64,000 nt of DNA from Rikenellaceae bacterium (lineage in GTDB: Bacteria; Bacteroidota; Bacteroidia; Bacteroidales; Rikenellaceae), in NCBI GenBank assembly GCA_017463585.1, contig JAFTOX010000004.1:124001-188000 (forward strand), read 5' to 3'. This document shows, one piece after another, positions 43,411 through 51,924 of the stretch; the first letter of the stretch is position 1, and the number at the start of each line of letters is the position of its first letter. Position numbers and translations under genes: made by a program. The notes beneath the pieces are model-generated. The model searched no databases and was not told where the DNA came from. It saw only the letters and a list, made by a program, of their open reading frames with translations.

Positions 43411-43663
43411 AGTAAAACACGCCCATATGGCGTGCAATCGCGGCGGCACGTCGCGCGCAACACAAAGGTTAATAAATGTAATAAACTGAAAATAACGAAT
43501 ATACAGAACGTATAAAGCAACTGATTCGCACCTTTGGAGCGCAAGCGACCAAGTCCCTCCCTGAGGGAGGGATTTAGGGTGGGGTCATAATTGCAACCGC
43601 GATTGAAAATCGCGCGCAACACAAAGGTAAATAAACGTAACAAACTGAAAATAACGAATATAC
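43411..43663 (+). repeat. CCATATGGGCG fragment and duplicated segment before murG
   Basis: A 27-bp CCATATGGGCG fragment (43411-43437) is followed by a 53-bp segment present twice (43452-43504 and 43611-43663, a few mismatches). Between them lies a unit (43528-43617) with the palindrome TCCCTCCCTGAGGGAGGGA and a CGCGATT-GAA-AATCGCG hairpin. The same unit occurs before ftsA. Confidence 0.75.
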
Positions 43664-43666
43664 GAT

Positions 43667-44776
43667 ATGAAACGCATAATACTTAGCGGCGGAGGCACGG
43701 GAGGCCATATCTACCCTGCGGTGGCGGTGGCCGAGGCTTTGAAGCGTCGTTTTGGCGACGAGGTCGAGCTGCTGTTTGTCGGTGCCGAGGGCAAAATGGA
43801 GATGGAGAAGGTGCCTGCATTGGGTTATAAGATTGTCGGTCTGCCGACGGCGGGACTGCAACGAAGATTGACGCTCTCGAACTTTGCGCTGCCCTTCAAG
43901 GTGGCAAAGAGCATCTCGAAGGCGAAGCGTGTGATCCGCGAATTTGGAGCCGACATCGTGGTAGGTTTTGGTGGTTATGCCAGCGCACCGGTGCTGTGGG
44001 CGGCACAACGTATGGGCGTGCCGACGCTCATTCAGGAGCAAAACTCGTATGCGGGCGTAACGAATAAGATTCTGTCGCGCCGCGCGAAGAGGATCTGTGT
44101 GGCCTACGAGGGTATGGAGCGGTTCTTCCCTGCTGAGCGTATCGTGATGACAGGCAACCCGTTACGAGGTTCGTTTTCGGCTGCGGCGAGCGAGGCACGC
44201 AAGGAGGGCTTGGCACACTACGGGCTGAGCGAGGATCGTCCCGTTGTGCTGGTTGTCGGTGGTTCGTTAGGCACCCGAACGCTCAACGAAATGATGAAGC
44301 GTTGGGTGGCAGAGCAGACCGAAACGCCTAAGATTCAGGTGATTTGGCAGACGGGTAAATACTACGAGCGCGAGATGAAGGAGTTCTTCGCGGCGCACCC
44401 GACCGAGGGTGTTTGGCAGGGGGCGTTCATCAATCGTATGGATCTGGCATACGCGGCAGCCGATCTGGTGATCTCGCGCAGTGGTGCGTGCACCGTTTCG
44501 GAGCTGTGCCTGGTGGGTTGTGCAACGCTGTTTGTGCCCTCGCCCAACGTGGCGGAGGACCACCAGACCAAGAATGCAATGGCGCTGGTCGAGAAGGGTG
44601 CAGCCGAGATTGTGCGCGACGCGGAGGCGGTCGAGAAGGCTATGGCACGTGCCGAGGCGCTGCTCGCTGACGAGGAGCGTTTGAAGGCGTTGCGTGAGAA
44701 TATTGCCGCGTTGGGAATTGCCGACTCGGCTGATCGTGTGGCTGCGCAAGTGGCTGAGATAGTTGGACTTAAATAG
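43667..44776 (+). CDS. murG: Lipid II synthase (UDP-GlcNAc transferase)
   Basis: A 369-residue GT28 enzyme that turns lipid I into lipid II. The N-terminal GGGTGGHIYPAVAVAEAL binds the lipid acceptor; GFGGYASAPVLWAA, LIQEQNSYAGVTNK and the C-terminal ISRSGACTVSELCLVG and SPNVAEDHQTKNA complete the signature. Its stop overlaps the GTG upstream of the murC ATG. Confidence 0.95.
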   Translation: MKRIILSGGGTGGHIYPAVAVAEALKRRFGDEVELLFVGAEGKMEMEKVPALGYKIVGLPTAGLQRRLTLSNFALPFKVAKSISKAKRVIREFGADIVVGFGGYASAPVLWAAQRMGVPTLIQEQNSYAGVTNKILSRRAKRICVAYEGMERFFPAERIVMTGNPLRGSFSAAASEARKEGLAHYGLSEDRPVVLVVGGSLGTRTLNEMMKRWVAEQTETPKIQVIWQTGKYYEREMKEFFAAHPTEGVWQGAFINRMDLAYAAADLVISRSGACTVSELCLVGCATLFVPSPNVAEDHQTKNAMALVEKGAAEIVRDAEAVEKAMARAEALLADEERLKALRENIAALGIADSADRVAAQVAEIVGLK

Positions 44777-44784
44777 TGAAGAAG

Positions 44785-46170
44785 ATGAACAACAAAAGCA
44801 TATATTTCGTCGGAATCGGCGGTATCGGAATGAGTGCCTTGGCGCGCTATTTTATGCACGAGGGCTATCGTGTGGGCGGCTACGACCGCACGCCGTCGCC
44901 CCTGACCGAGCAACTCGAACAGGAGGGTGCGTCGATCCACTACGACGATAACATCGAGCTGATTGCGCCCGAGTTTCGTGATCCGAGCTCGACGCGCGTG
45001 ATCTATACCCCCGCTGTGCCTGCCGACCACACGGAGCTGTGCTACTTCCGCGAGGGCGGTTTCGAGGTGATCAAACGCTCGCAAATGCTTGGTCTGCTGT
45101 GCGAAGGCAACTACGTGATGGCGGTTGCGGGAACGCACGGCAAGACCACAACCTCGACCCTCGTGGCGTGGTTGAACCACCGCGCGGCAGGGTGCGGAAA
45201 GGCTGTGTTGGGCGGTATCTCGAAGAATTTCGCAAGCAATTTAGTGCTCGGCGAGGGTCGTCGTATGACGGTCGAGGCCGATGAGTTCGATCGCTCGTTC
45301 CTGCGCCTCTCGCCCGACGTGGCGGTGATCACCTCGGCCGATGCCGACCACCTCGATATCTATGGTACGCACGAGGCAGTGAAGGAGGCCTTCTCGCAGT
45401 TTGTCGATCGTATCCGCGAGGGGGGTACGCTCGTGATCAAGAAGGGTGTCGATGTGGCGATTAACAATCAGGCAATCAATGTGTTCCGATATTCGTACGA
45501 CGAGCCGTGCGACTTCTATGCCTCGAATATCTCGACCGACGAGGGCGGCTATTATACCTTCGATGTGAACTGTCCCGATGGGGTGCTCGGCGCGCTTCGT
45601 TTGGGCATTCCGGGTTGGGTCAATGTCGAGAATGCGGTGGCTGCGGTGGCGATGTTGTGGGCGGCGGCAAAGGCCGAAAATCGTCCGTTGGATATCACCG
45701 AACTGCGCGCGGCACTCAATGAGTTTCAAGGTGTTAAGCGTCGTTTCGAGTTCTACGTCAATACCCCCAAGCAGGTCTATATGGACGACTATGCGCACCA
45801 CCCGCGCGAGTTGGGTGCGGCGATCTCGTCGGTGCGTGCGATGTTCCCCGCGCGACACCTCACGGCGATCTTCCAACCCCACCTCTACACTCGCACGCGC
45901 GACCTCTATGACGGTTTTGCCGAGGCGCTGTCGATGGCCGACGAGGTGGTGCTGCTGCCGATCTACCCCGCGCGCGAGCTGCCCATCGAGGGCGTGACGG
46001 CGGAGCTGATTGCGGGCGAGTTGAAGGTCCCCTATCGCATTGTCGAGTTGGAGGAGCTGGCTCAGACAATCGAGCAGATGACAACCGATGTTGTGGTTAG
46101 TTTCGGTGCGGGCAGCATCGACCGACAGACCGAGGCGCTGGCTGCTGTTGCACGTGCTAAAAGCCTCTAA
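44785..46170 (+). CDS. murC: UDP-MurNAc:L-alanine ligase
   Basis: A 461-residue Mur ligase starting peptide-stem synthesis. YFVGIGGIGMSALARYF, ATP loop AGTHGKTTTSTLVAW, VEADEFDRSFLRL, DDYAHHPRELGA and FQPHLYTRTRDLYDG are conserved. ATG 44785 is chosen; a GTG at 44776 overlapping the murG stop would add three residues. Confidence 0.94.
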   Translation: MNNKSIYFVGIGGIGMSALARYFMHEGYRVGGYDRTPSPLTEQLEQEGASIHYDDNIELIAPEFRDPSSTRVIYTPAVPADHTELCYFREGGFEVIKRSQMLGLLCEGNYVMAVAGTHGKTTTSTLVAWLNHRAAGCGKAVLGGISKNFASNLVLGEGRRMTVEADEFDRSFLRLSPDVAVITSADADHLDIYGTHEAVKEAFSQFVDRIREGGTLVIKKGVDVAINNQAINVFRYSYDEPCDFYASNISTDEGGYYTFDVNCPDGVLGALRLGIPGWVNVENAVAAVAMLWAAAKAENRPLDITELRAALNEFQGVKRRFEFYVNTPKQVYMDDYAHHPRELGAAISSVRAMFPARHLTAIFQPHLYTRTRDLYDGFAEALSMADEVVLLPIYPARELPIEGVTAELIAGELKVPYRIVELEELAQTIEQMTTDVVVSFGAGSIDRQTEALAAVARAKSL

Positions 46171-46187
46171 ATTAAGCGAATAAAGAG

Positions 46188-47285
46188 ATGAAAAAAATAG
46201 GTACAATCATAGCGTTTGTGGTGTTTTGGGCGGTCATTGCGGCGGTGATGTTCTTTGTTGGACGTAGCGCGTCGCAGCAGGCCGAGGTGCAGACACTCAC
46301 GGGGCTGGACGTGACGGTGATCGACAGCGCAAGCCGACATATGGTCGACGGTGCGACGGTGCGACGTTGGCTCTCGGCGGCGCAGATCAAGGTCGAGGGT
46401 GTGCGTGCTGCCGACGCTCCGCTGACCGAGATCGAGCAGACGATCCTCGCACACGGACACGTGCGCACGGCCGAGGCATACCTCTCGCCCGAGGGTCGGG
46501 TGAAGGTCGAGGTGACGCAACACGCCCCGACGATGCGTATGATCCTCGACGGTGGCTACGATTTCTACCTCACGGAGCGTGGCGAGGTGTTCCGCTCGCC
46601 CGAGCTCTCGGCGGCCTATGTGCCCGTGATTACGGGTCGTTTCGACGTTCCGTTTTCGGCCAAGCACGAGGGCGCGACCGATACGCAGTTGCAGTTGAAA
46701 CTCAGTAAGTTAGATTCATTGATCGACGTCGTTGAGGAGGCTCGCAACGAGCTGATGATCGAGCGTCGGGCCATTCAGCGTCAGCGTTCGAAGTTGCGCA
46801 GTCGAACGGTCAAAAAGGGTCTGTTCGAGTCGAAAGATGAGTTTGAACATCGCAGTGCGCTCCTGAAACAGACCAAAAAGGATTCGGGTGCGCTCTACAC
46901 CTATCGAATGCGCGAGCGCCAGAAATCGATCGACCGAAAGCAGATCGAGATTGAAGGTTTGATCGAAAAGCAAAAAAAGTTACGAAAAAACTACGAAGAT
47001 TTCATTAATCTCACTAACTTTGTGAAATTGATTGAAGGTGACGACTTCTGGCAGGCCCAGATAGTCGAAATTGTCGTATTCCAATCGCAGGACGGCGCTC
47101 TGTTTCTGCGACTTGTGCCCCGTGCGGGTAACCATACGATCATTTTTGGTCGAATCGAGAAGGTCGAGCGTAAACTCGACCGCTTGATGCGTTTCTATCG
47201 AGAGGGCCTCGATCGTGAGGGTTGGAACACCTTCCGCACGATCGATATCCGTTTCGACGACCGAGTGGTCTGCACAAGAAGGTAG
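46188..47285 (+). CDS. ftsQ: FtsQ-type division protein with a coiled-coil insert
   Basis: A 365-residue single-pass protein (membrane helix about 5-25) whose position between murC and ftsA and POTRA-like region (LDVTVIDSASRHMVDGATVR, HVRTAEAYLSPEGRVKVEV, QHAPTMRMILDGGYDFYLTE) fit FtsQ. About 95 residues (about 165-260) of highly charged coiled coil (QLKLSKLDSLIDVVEEARNE and on) are inserted inside the beta domain, after which the domain resumes (FINLTNFVKLIEGDDFWQAQ). Typical FtsQ is about 250 residues. It probably still bridges FtsL/FtsB-like partners. Confidence 0.82.
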   Translation: MKKIGTIIAFVVFWAVIAAVMFFVGRSASQQAEVQTLTGLDVTVIDSASRHMVDGATVRRWLSAAQIKVEGVRAADAPLTEIEQTILAHGHVRTAEAYLSPEGRVKVEVTQHAPTMRMILDGGYDFYLTERGEVFRSPELSAAYVPVITGRFDVPFSAKHEGATDTQLQLKLSKLDSLIDVVEEARNELMIERRAIQRQRSKLRSRTVKKGLFESKDEFEHRSALLKQTKKDSGALYTYRMRERQKSIDRKQIEIEGLIEKQKKLRKNYEDFINLTNFVKLIEGDDFWQAQIVEIVVFQSQDGALFLRLVPRAGNHTIIFGRIEKVERKLDRLMRFYREGLDREGWNTFRTIDIRFDDRVVCTRR

Positions 47286-47320
47286 GCGACGAGCGGGGAC
47301 GAGAAATTCAAAATTAATCT

Positions 47321-47390
47321 GCCTTCGGCGTGTCATTATCTGCGGCTCGCGCAAACGTAGTTGCGCGACCCCCCCCAGCCGCAGATAATG
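47321..47390 (+). repeat. Two-hairpin intergenic element, copy 7 (ftsQ-ftsA gap)
   Basis: Perfect 14-bp stem CATTATCTGCGGCT (47334-47347) with 47377-47390, inner hairpin with TCGCGC/GCGCGA arms, and a run of eight C. The short companion hairpin is reduced to GCC-TTC-GGC (47321-47329). Confidence 0.8.
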
Positions 47391-47413
47391 AGATTGGGGG
47401 GTGGCAAAGAAAA

Positions 47414-47612
47414 AGTAAAACACGCCCATATGGCGTGCAACCGCGATTGAAAATCGCGCGTGGCGAAAGCAAATGCCTGACCCGCAAGTTATCGGTGTGC
47501 ACCCTCGGAGCGCAAGCGACCAAGTCCCTCCCTGAGGGAGGGATTTAGGGTGGGGTCAGATTTGCAGCCGCGATTGAAAATCGCGCGGTCGAAAGCAAAT
47601 GCCTGACCCGCA
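47414..47612 (+). repeat. CCATATGGGCG fragment and duplicated segment before ftsA
   Basis: The 27-bp fragment at 47414-47440 is identical to the one at 43411. The hairpin CGCGATT-GAA-AATCGCG (47442-47458), a 31-bp segment repeated at 47455-47486 and 47582-47612, and the TCCCTCCCTGAGGGAGGGA unit (47499-47587) follow. Same architecture as before murG, but the duplicated sequence is different. Confidence 0.75.
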
Positions 47613-47655
47613 CGACATTAAGTAACGAATAAAGAATAAAAAACTATATATACAC

Positions 47656-49209
47656 GTGGAAAAGAAGAACTACATAGTAGCAATTGATCTCGGCTCGCAC
47701 AACATCACCGTAGCTGCGGCTACGCGCGGTGCCGACAATAAGATGAAGGTCGAGGCTGTGGTACGTGAGGGGTCGAAGGGCGTGGTTGGTGGCGCCATCG
47801 ACAACATCAACTTGGCAACGGAATCGCTCAATTCGGCGGTGACGAAGCTCGAAGAGAAGCTCGGAATCAAGGTCTTTGAGGCCTATTTCGGTATCTCGGG
47901 CGACTTTATTCGTTGCGCGAGCCACACCGATTGGGTGTCGGTGGGCGACTACACTAACGGCGTCAGCAAGAGCGACGTCGACGAACTCTATGCACGTATG
48001 GAGAAGGTGAGCGCACCGAGTGGCGATGAGGTGATTTTGGAGCGTATCCCCCAGAATTTCGTCGTCGATGGCAACAAAGAGGTGCCCAATCCCGTCGGTT
48101 CGTTCGGTCAGAGCCTCTCGTCGACGTTCAATTTCATTCTCTGTCTGCATACGCCCATTCAGCGCTTGACCAATGCTGCTTTGAAGTTGGGTATCAAACC
48201 GTTGGCTATCCATATCAACCCGCTGGTGACGGCCGAAACTCTGCTCGCTCAAGACGAGAAGGAGGAGGGCGTAGCGGTCGTAGACTTGGGTAGCGATGTG
48301 ACCGATGTCACGATCTATTTCAACAACGTGGTGCGTTATGTTGCGTCGATTCCGATGGGTTCGGAGGCAATCAATGGCGATATCCGTGCGTTGAGTATTC
48401 CCGATAAATACATTGAGAAACTGAAAGTTAAGTTCGGTCGCGCGGTGGTTGCAAATGCTACGGAGGATATGCGTATCAAGTACCGCACGCCCAAGGGCGA
48501 GAAGAGCATTTTGCAGTGCAATCTGGCGGCTGCAATTGAGGCTCGTGTGCACGATTTCGCCGATCTGGTGGTCGAGGAGATCAAGCAGGCAGGCTTCGAG
48601 AAGAAGTTGCCCTATGGCATCGTGCTGACGGGTGGCGGTGCAAATCTCGAAGATATTGCCGAGGCATTTACGATCCATACGGGTATCGATACGCGTATCG
48701 GCGTGCCCGATAAGGTGGTTGACGAGGAGTCGGCTGACTTGGTCGATGGCCCTGAGTTTGCGACAGTTACGGGTCTATTGTGGAACGCTTTGCAGTCGGG
48801 TACGTATTGTATGGTCGACCATCGTCCGCAGCCCGCTCAGCCCACGCAACCCGTTCAGCCTCAGCCCACGCCGCGTGTGACTCCCGCGCCTGCGCCTACG
48901 TCGGCACAGCGTCCCGTGCAGCCCACGCCTCAGCCCGTGAAACCTCGTACGATCAACGATACGTATGGCGCTAAGCAGCAGACAGTTGAGCAGCCCGCTC
49001 CCGCCCCTGCCCCTGCCCCTGCTCCCCAAACTCCGCCGACTCCCGTAGTCGAGCCGACCGAGCCCAAGGAGCCTCAGGGCGAGCCGACGCACGATGAGGA
49101 GGACAACACCCCGAAGAAGAGTGGCGGTCTGTTTGGCAAGATCAAGGGTTGGACCGAGAAGCTGACCGAGAAGCTCGAAAAGATGGACGGTAATGACGAT
49201 TACATTTAA
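47656..49209 (+). CDS. ftsA: Actin-like division protein
   Basis: A 517-residue FtsA that tethers FtsZ to the membrane. The start KKNYIVAIDLGSHNITVAAA and GVAVVDLGSDVTDVTIYFNN and VLTGGGANLEDIAEAF are the actin-fold phosphate and adenosine motifs. Residues about 395-480 are a Pro/Gln/Thr-rich, probably disordered linker, longer than usual, ending in an amphipathic membrane-targeting helix (SGGLFGKIKGWTEKLTEKLE). Start GTG 47656. No promoter was recognised in the 370-bp gap before it. Confidence 0.93.
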   Translation: MEKKNYIVAIDLGSHNITVAAATRGADNKMKVEAVVREGSKGVVGGAIDNINLATESLNSAVTKLEEKLGIKVFEAYFGISGDFIRCASHTDWVSVGDYTNGVSKSDVDELYARMEKVSAPSGDEVILERIPQNFVVDGNKEVPNPVGSFGQSLSSTFNFILCLHTPIQRLTNAALKLGIKPLAIHINPLVTAETLLAQDEKEEGVAVVDLGSDVTDVTIYFNNVVRYVASIPMGSEAINGDIRALSIPDKYIEKLKVKFGRAVVANATEDMRIKYRTPKGEKSILQCNLAAAIEARVHDFADLVVEEIKQAGFEKKLPYGIVLTGGGANLEDIAEAFTIHTGIDTRIGVPDKVVDEESADLVDGPEFATVTGLLWNALQSGTYCMVDHRPQPAQPTQPVQPQPTPRVTPAPAPTSAQRPVQPTPQPVKPRTINDTYGAKQQTVEQPAPAPAPAPAPQTPPTPVVEPTEPKEPQGEPTHDEEDNTPKKSGGLFGKIKGWTEKLTEKLEKMDGNDDYI

Positions 49210-49229
49210 TCCTCAAAACTCAAACGACG

Positions 49230-50522
49230 ATGAATGACGATGTATTGAACTCGATACAGGCGGAGCGTTCGGAGGCCTCGGAGTCGCACATTATGGTGGT
49301 TGGCGTCGGTGGAGGAGGCAGCAATGCGGTCAATTTTATGCGCGAGCTGCATATCCAAGATGTCAATTATATGGTGTGCAACACCGATCAGCAGGCGCTG
49401 GACATCAGTCCCGTTGAGTTGAAGGTACGTCTTGGAGCGAGTGGCGAGGGTGCAGGCAATAACCCTGCCGAGGGTCGTCGTGCCGCGATCGAGAGCCTCG
49501 ACGTAATCAAGCAGAGTTTCCAGAATTACTCGACCAAGATGGTCTTTATCGCTGCGGCGATGGGTGGTGGAACGGGTACGGGTGCTTCGCCCGTGATCGC
49601 TAAGTTGGCTCGTGAGATGGGTATCCTCTCAGTTGCTATCGTGACCACGCCAATCCGTGACGAGGGTCCGCTGCGCTATCAGCAGGCGTTGGAGGGTATC
49701 GAGGAGCTGCGACAGAGTGTCGATTCGCTGCTGATTATCGATAGCGACCACATTGCCAAGATGGCTCTGAATATGAAATTCAACGACGCTATGTCGTTGC
49801 CCGATAAGGTGTTGGCGTCGGCAGCCAAGGGTATTGCCGAGATCATCACCATCAAGAGTTCGCGTACGAATATCGACTTCGCCGATGTGTCGCGTGTGCT
49901 GCGCAACAGAGGACGCACGCATATGGGCGTTGGTCGTGCGGCGGGCGAGAACCGCGCCGAGATGGCTGCACGCAGTGCGTTGAATGCGCCGCTGCTGGAT
50001 AGCTGTTCGATTCGTGGCGCACGAACTATCTTGCTCAATATCAGCTGCGTAGATAGCGAAAGTCTGGTGTACAACGAGTTGATGACGATCCTCAAAGTGA
50101 TTCAGTCGGAGGCAAAGTATATCGACGAGCGAGGCAAGTTGCGCATTGCCGACATCATCTGGGGCAATAGCGAGAAGGCCGATCTCGGTGAGGATTTGGA
50201 GGTTATCGTTGTGGCGACGAACTTTGCTGAGGTCGATCCGAAGGCTGTTGTAAAAGAGCCTGCAACCGACGAGGACACCGACGAAACTGCCGACGAAACC
50301 GAGAACACGGACGTGAATGCAGATGAGAGCACCGACGAAATCGCTGATGAGAGCACCGACGAAATTGCAACCGAGCAGGAGCAGTCGGAGGAGCAGTCTG
50401 ATGAGCGCAAGAGGCCTCAGATTACGAGCAGAACGGTATGGGAGGAGCTTAAATCAATTGCTAATCGTGTGATTAGTACCGTCGAGGAGGCGTTAGGTGA
50501 TCAGGACGATTGTAAGTTTTAA
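49230..50522 (+). CDS. ftsZ: FtsZ paralog 1 (acidic C-terminus)
   Basis: A 430-residue tubulin-like GTPase. Nucleotide motifs: GVGGGGSNAVNFM, CNTDQQALDIS, GAGNNPAEGRRAA, GGGTGTGASPVIAKLA; T7 loop NIDFADV. The usual PNDRL-like site reads DSDHI. After the core (about residue 335) comes a highly acidic linker of repeated TDETADE/STDEIADE, and then a short helix (TVWEELKSIANRVISTVEEA). The expected C-terminal FtsA-binding peptide is not seen. It lies 20 bp after ftsA and 20 bp before a second ftsZ. Confidence 0.9.
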   Translation: MNDDVLNSIQAERSEASESHIMVVGVGGGGSNAVNFMRELHIQDVNYMVCNTDQQALDISPVELKVRLGASGEGAGNNPAEGRRAAIESLDVIKQSFQNYSTKMVFIAAAMGGGTGTGASPVIAKLAREMGILSVAIVTTPIRDEGPLRYQQALEGIEELRQSVDSLLIIDSDHIAKMALNMKFNDAMSLPDKVLASAAKGIAEIITIKSSRTNIDFADVSRVLRNRGRTHMGVGRAAGENRAEMAARSALNAPLLDSCSIRGARTILLNISCVDSESLVYNELMTILKVIQSEAKYIDERGKLRIADIIWGNSEKADLGEDLEVIVVATNFAEVDPKAVVKEPATDEDTDETADETENTDVNADESTDEIADESTDEIATEQEQSEEQSDERKRPQITSRTVWEELKSIANRVISTVEEALGDQDDCKF

Positions 50523-50542
50523 TCTATAAAACTGAGAGAACA

Positions 50543-51913
50543 ATGAATGACGATGTATTGAATTCGTTACAGGCGGAGCGCTCGACCGCATCGAAATCAC
50601 ACATTATGGTGATCGGTGTTGGTGGTGCGGGCGGTAATGCCGTGAATCATATGTACCACCTCGGCATCAAAGATGTCGATTTTATGGTCTGCAATACCGA
50701 CCAGCAGGCACTCGACATCAGTCCCGTCGAGTTTAAGGTCCGTCTGGGTGACGACGGTCTGGGTGCAGGCAACGATCCTGCGGTGGGTCGTCGTGCCGCA
50801 ATCACAAGCCTCGATATGGTCAAGCAGAAATTCGAAAATCTCTCGACCAAGATGATCTTCATCACCGCCGGAATGGGTGGTGGTACGGGTACGGGAGCCT
50901 CGCCCGTGATCGCCAAGGCGGCACGCGAGATGGGTATCCTGACCGTTGCTATCGTCACCTCGCCGCTGAAAATCGAGGGTCAGATTCGCTACAAGCAGGC
51001 GATGGCGGGTATCGAGGAGTTGAAGGGTTGCGTCGATTCGCTGCTCATTATCAACAACGACAATATTATGGCGATGGGTGGTCGTATGACGGTCGATGAT
51101 GCCTTTTCGTTGGCTGACGATGTGTTGGCATCGGCGGCAAAGGGTATCGCCGAGATCATCACCATCAAGAGCCCGCGTACGAATATCGACTTTGCCGATG
51201 TGTCGAAGGTGATGACCAATAGCGGTCGCACGCATATGGGTGTTGGTCGTGCGAAGGGTGAGGATCGCGCCGAGACGGCTGCGCGCAACTCGCTCCACTC
51301 GCCCCTGTTGGATCACAATTCGATCCGCGGTGCGAAGAATATCTTGCTGAATATCAGTTGCGACAAGCGCGAAAATATGATGTACCACGAGCTGACGACC
51401 ATTCTCGAAGTGATCCAGAGCGAGGCAAAATATACCGACGAAAATGGTATGTTGCACGACGCAAATATCATTTGGGGTAACAGCGCCAAGCCCTCGTTGC
51501 GTGACGAGATGGAGGTGATTGTGGTTGCAACGGGCTTCGAGGCTCAGATCGACGAGGCGGCTGAGAATCAGGGTGTTGGTGCTGCGGCGACGCCGCTCCA
51601 TACACCCGTTTCGGGTCCTGCGACGTTGCCCCCGCGCAGCAATAACGAGGGTGCAGCAACGGCGAAGCGTGTGGCGGCTGCGGTTCATCGTCCGATGACG
51701 CCCGTGGTTTTGCAGCCTCGCAAGAACCGCTACACGCAGATCGAGGAGATGAAGCGCACGCCCGGCTACGTGCGTCGTAAGGTGGCGATGAAGGTTATGG
51801 AGTCGACAGCGGGCACGAAGTCGGTCAGCGCCGAGCAGATCGACGAGCCGACAACTCGCAAAGCCGAGATGCCGCAGAGTGTGGATCTGTTTGGCAATAG
51901 TACGTCTAACTAA
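50543..51913 (+). CDS. ftsZ: FtsZ paralog 2 (canonical tail)
   Basis: A 456-residue FtsZ with GVGGAGGNAVNHM, CNTDQQALDIS, GAGNDPAVGRRAA, GGGTGTGASPVIAKAA and T7 loop NIDFADV. The linker is Pro/Ala-rich, and a conserved-looking RTPGYVRRKVAM (about residue 412) resembles the C-terminal FtsZ peptide of the phylum, although about 34 further residues follow it. The first 25 residues are almost the same as in paralog 1, pointing to tandem duplication. This copy looks the more conventional of the two. Confidence 0.92.
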   Translation: MNDDVLNSLQAERSTASKSHIMVIGVGGAGGNAVNHMYHLGIKDVDFMVCNTDQQALDISPVEFKVRLGDDGLGAGNDPAVGRRAAITSLDMVKQKFENLSTKMIFITAGMGGGTGTGASPVIAKAAREMGILTVAIVTSPLKIEGQIRYKQAMAGIEELKGCVDSLLIINNDNIMAMGGRMTVDDAFSLADDVLASAAKGIAEIITIKSPRTNIDFADVSKVMTNSGRTHMGVGRAKGEDRAETAARNSLHSPLLDHNSIRGAKNILLNISCDKRENMMYHELTTILEVIQSEAKYTDENGMLHDANIIWGNSAKPSLRDEMEVIVVATGFEAQIDEAAENQGVGAAATPLHTPVSGPATLPPRSNNEGAATAKRVAAAVHRPMTPVVLQPRKNRYTQIEEMKRTPGYVRRKVAMKVMESTAGTKSVSAEQIDEPTTRKAEMPQSVDLFGNSTSN

Positions 51914-51924
51914 AACGTAAAGAT

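Noticed and set aside
49230..51913. Tandem ftsZ considered as an assembly duplication artefact
   Set aside because: The two genes diverge strongly after the first 25 codons and have entirely different C-termini, so they are true paralogs.
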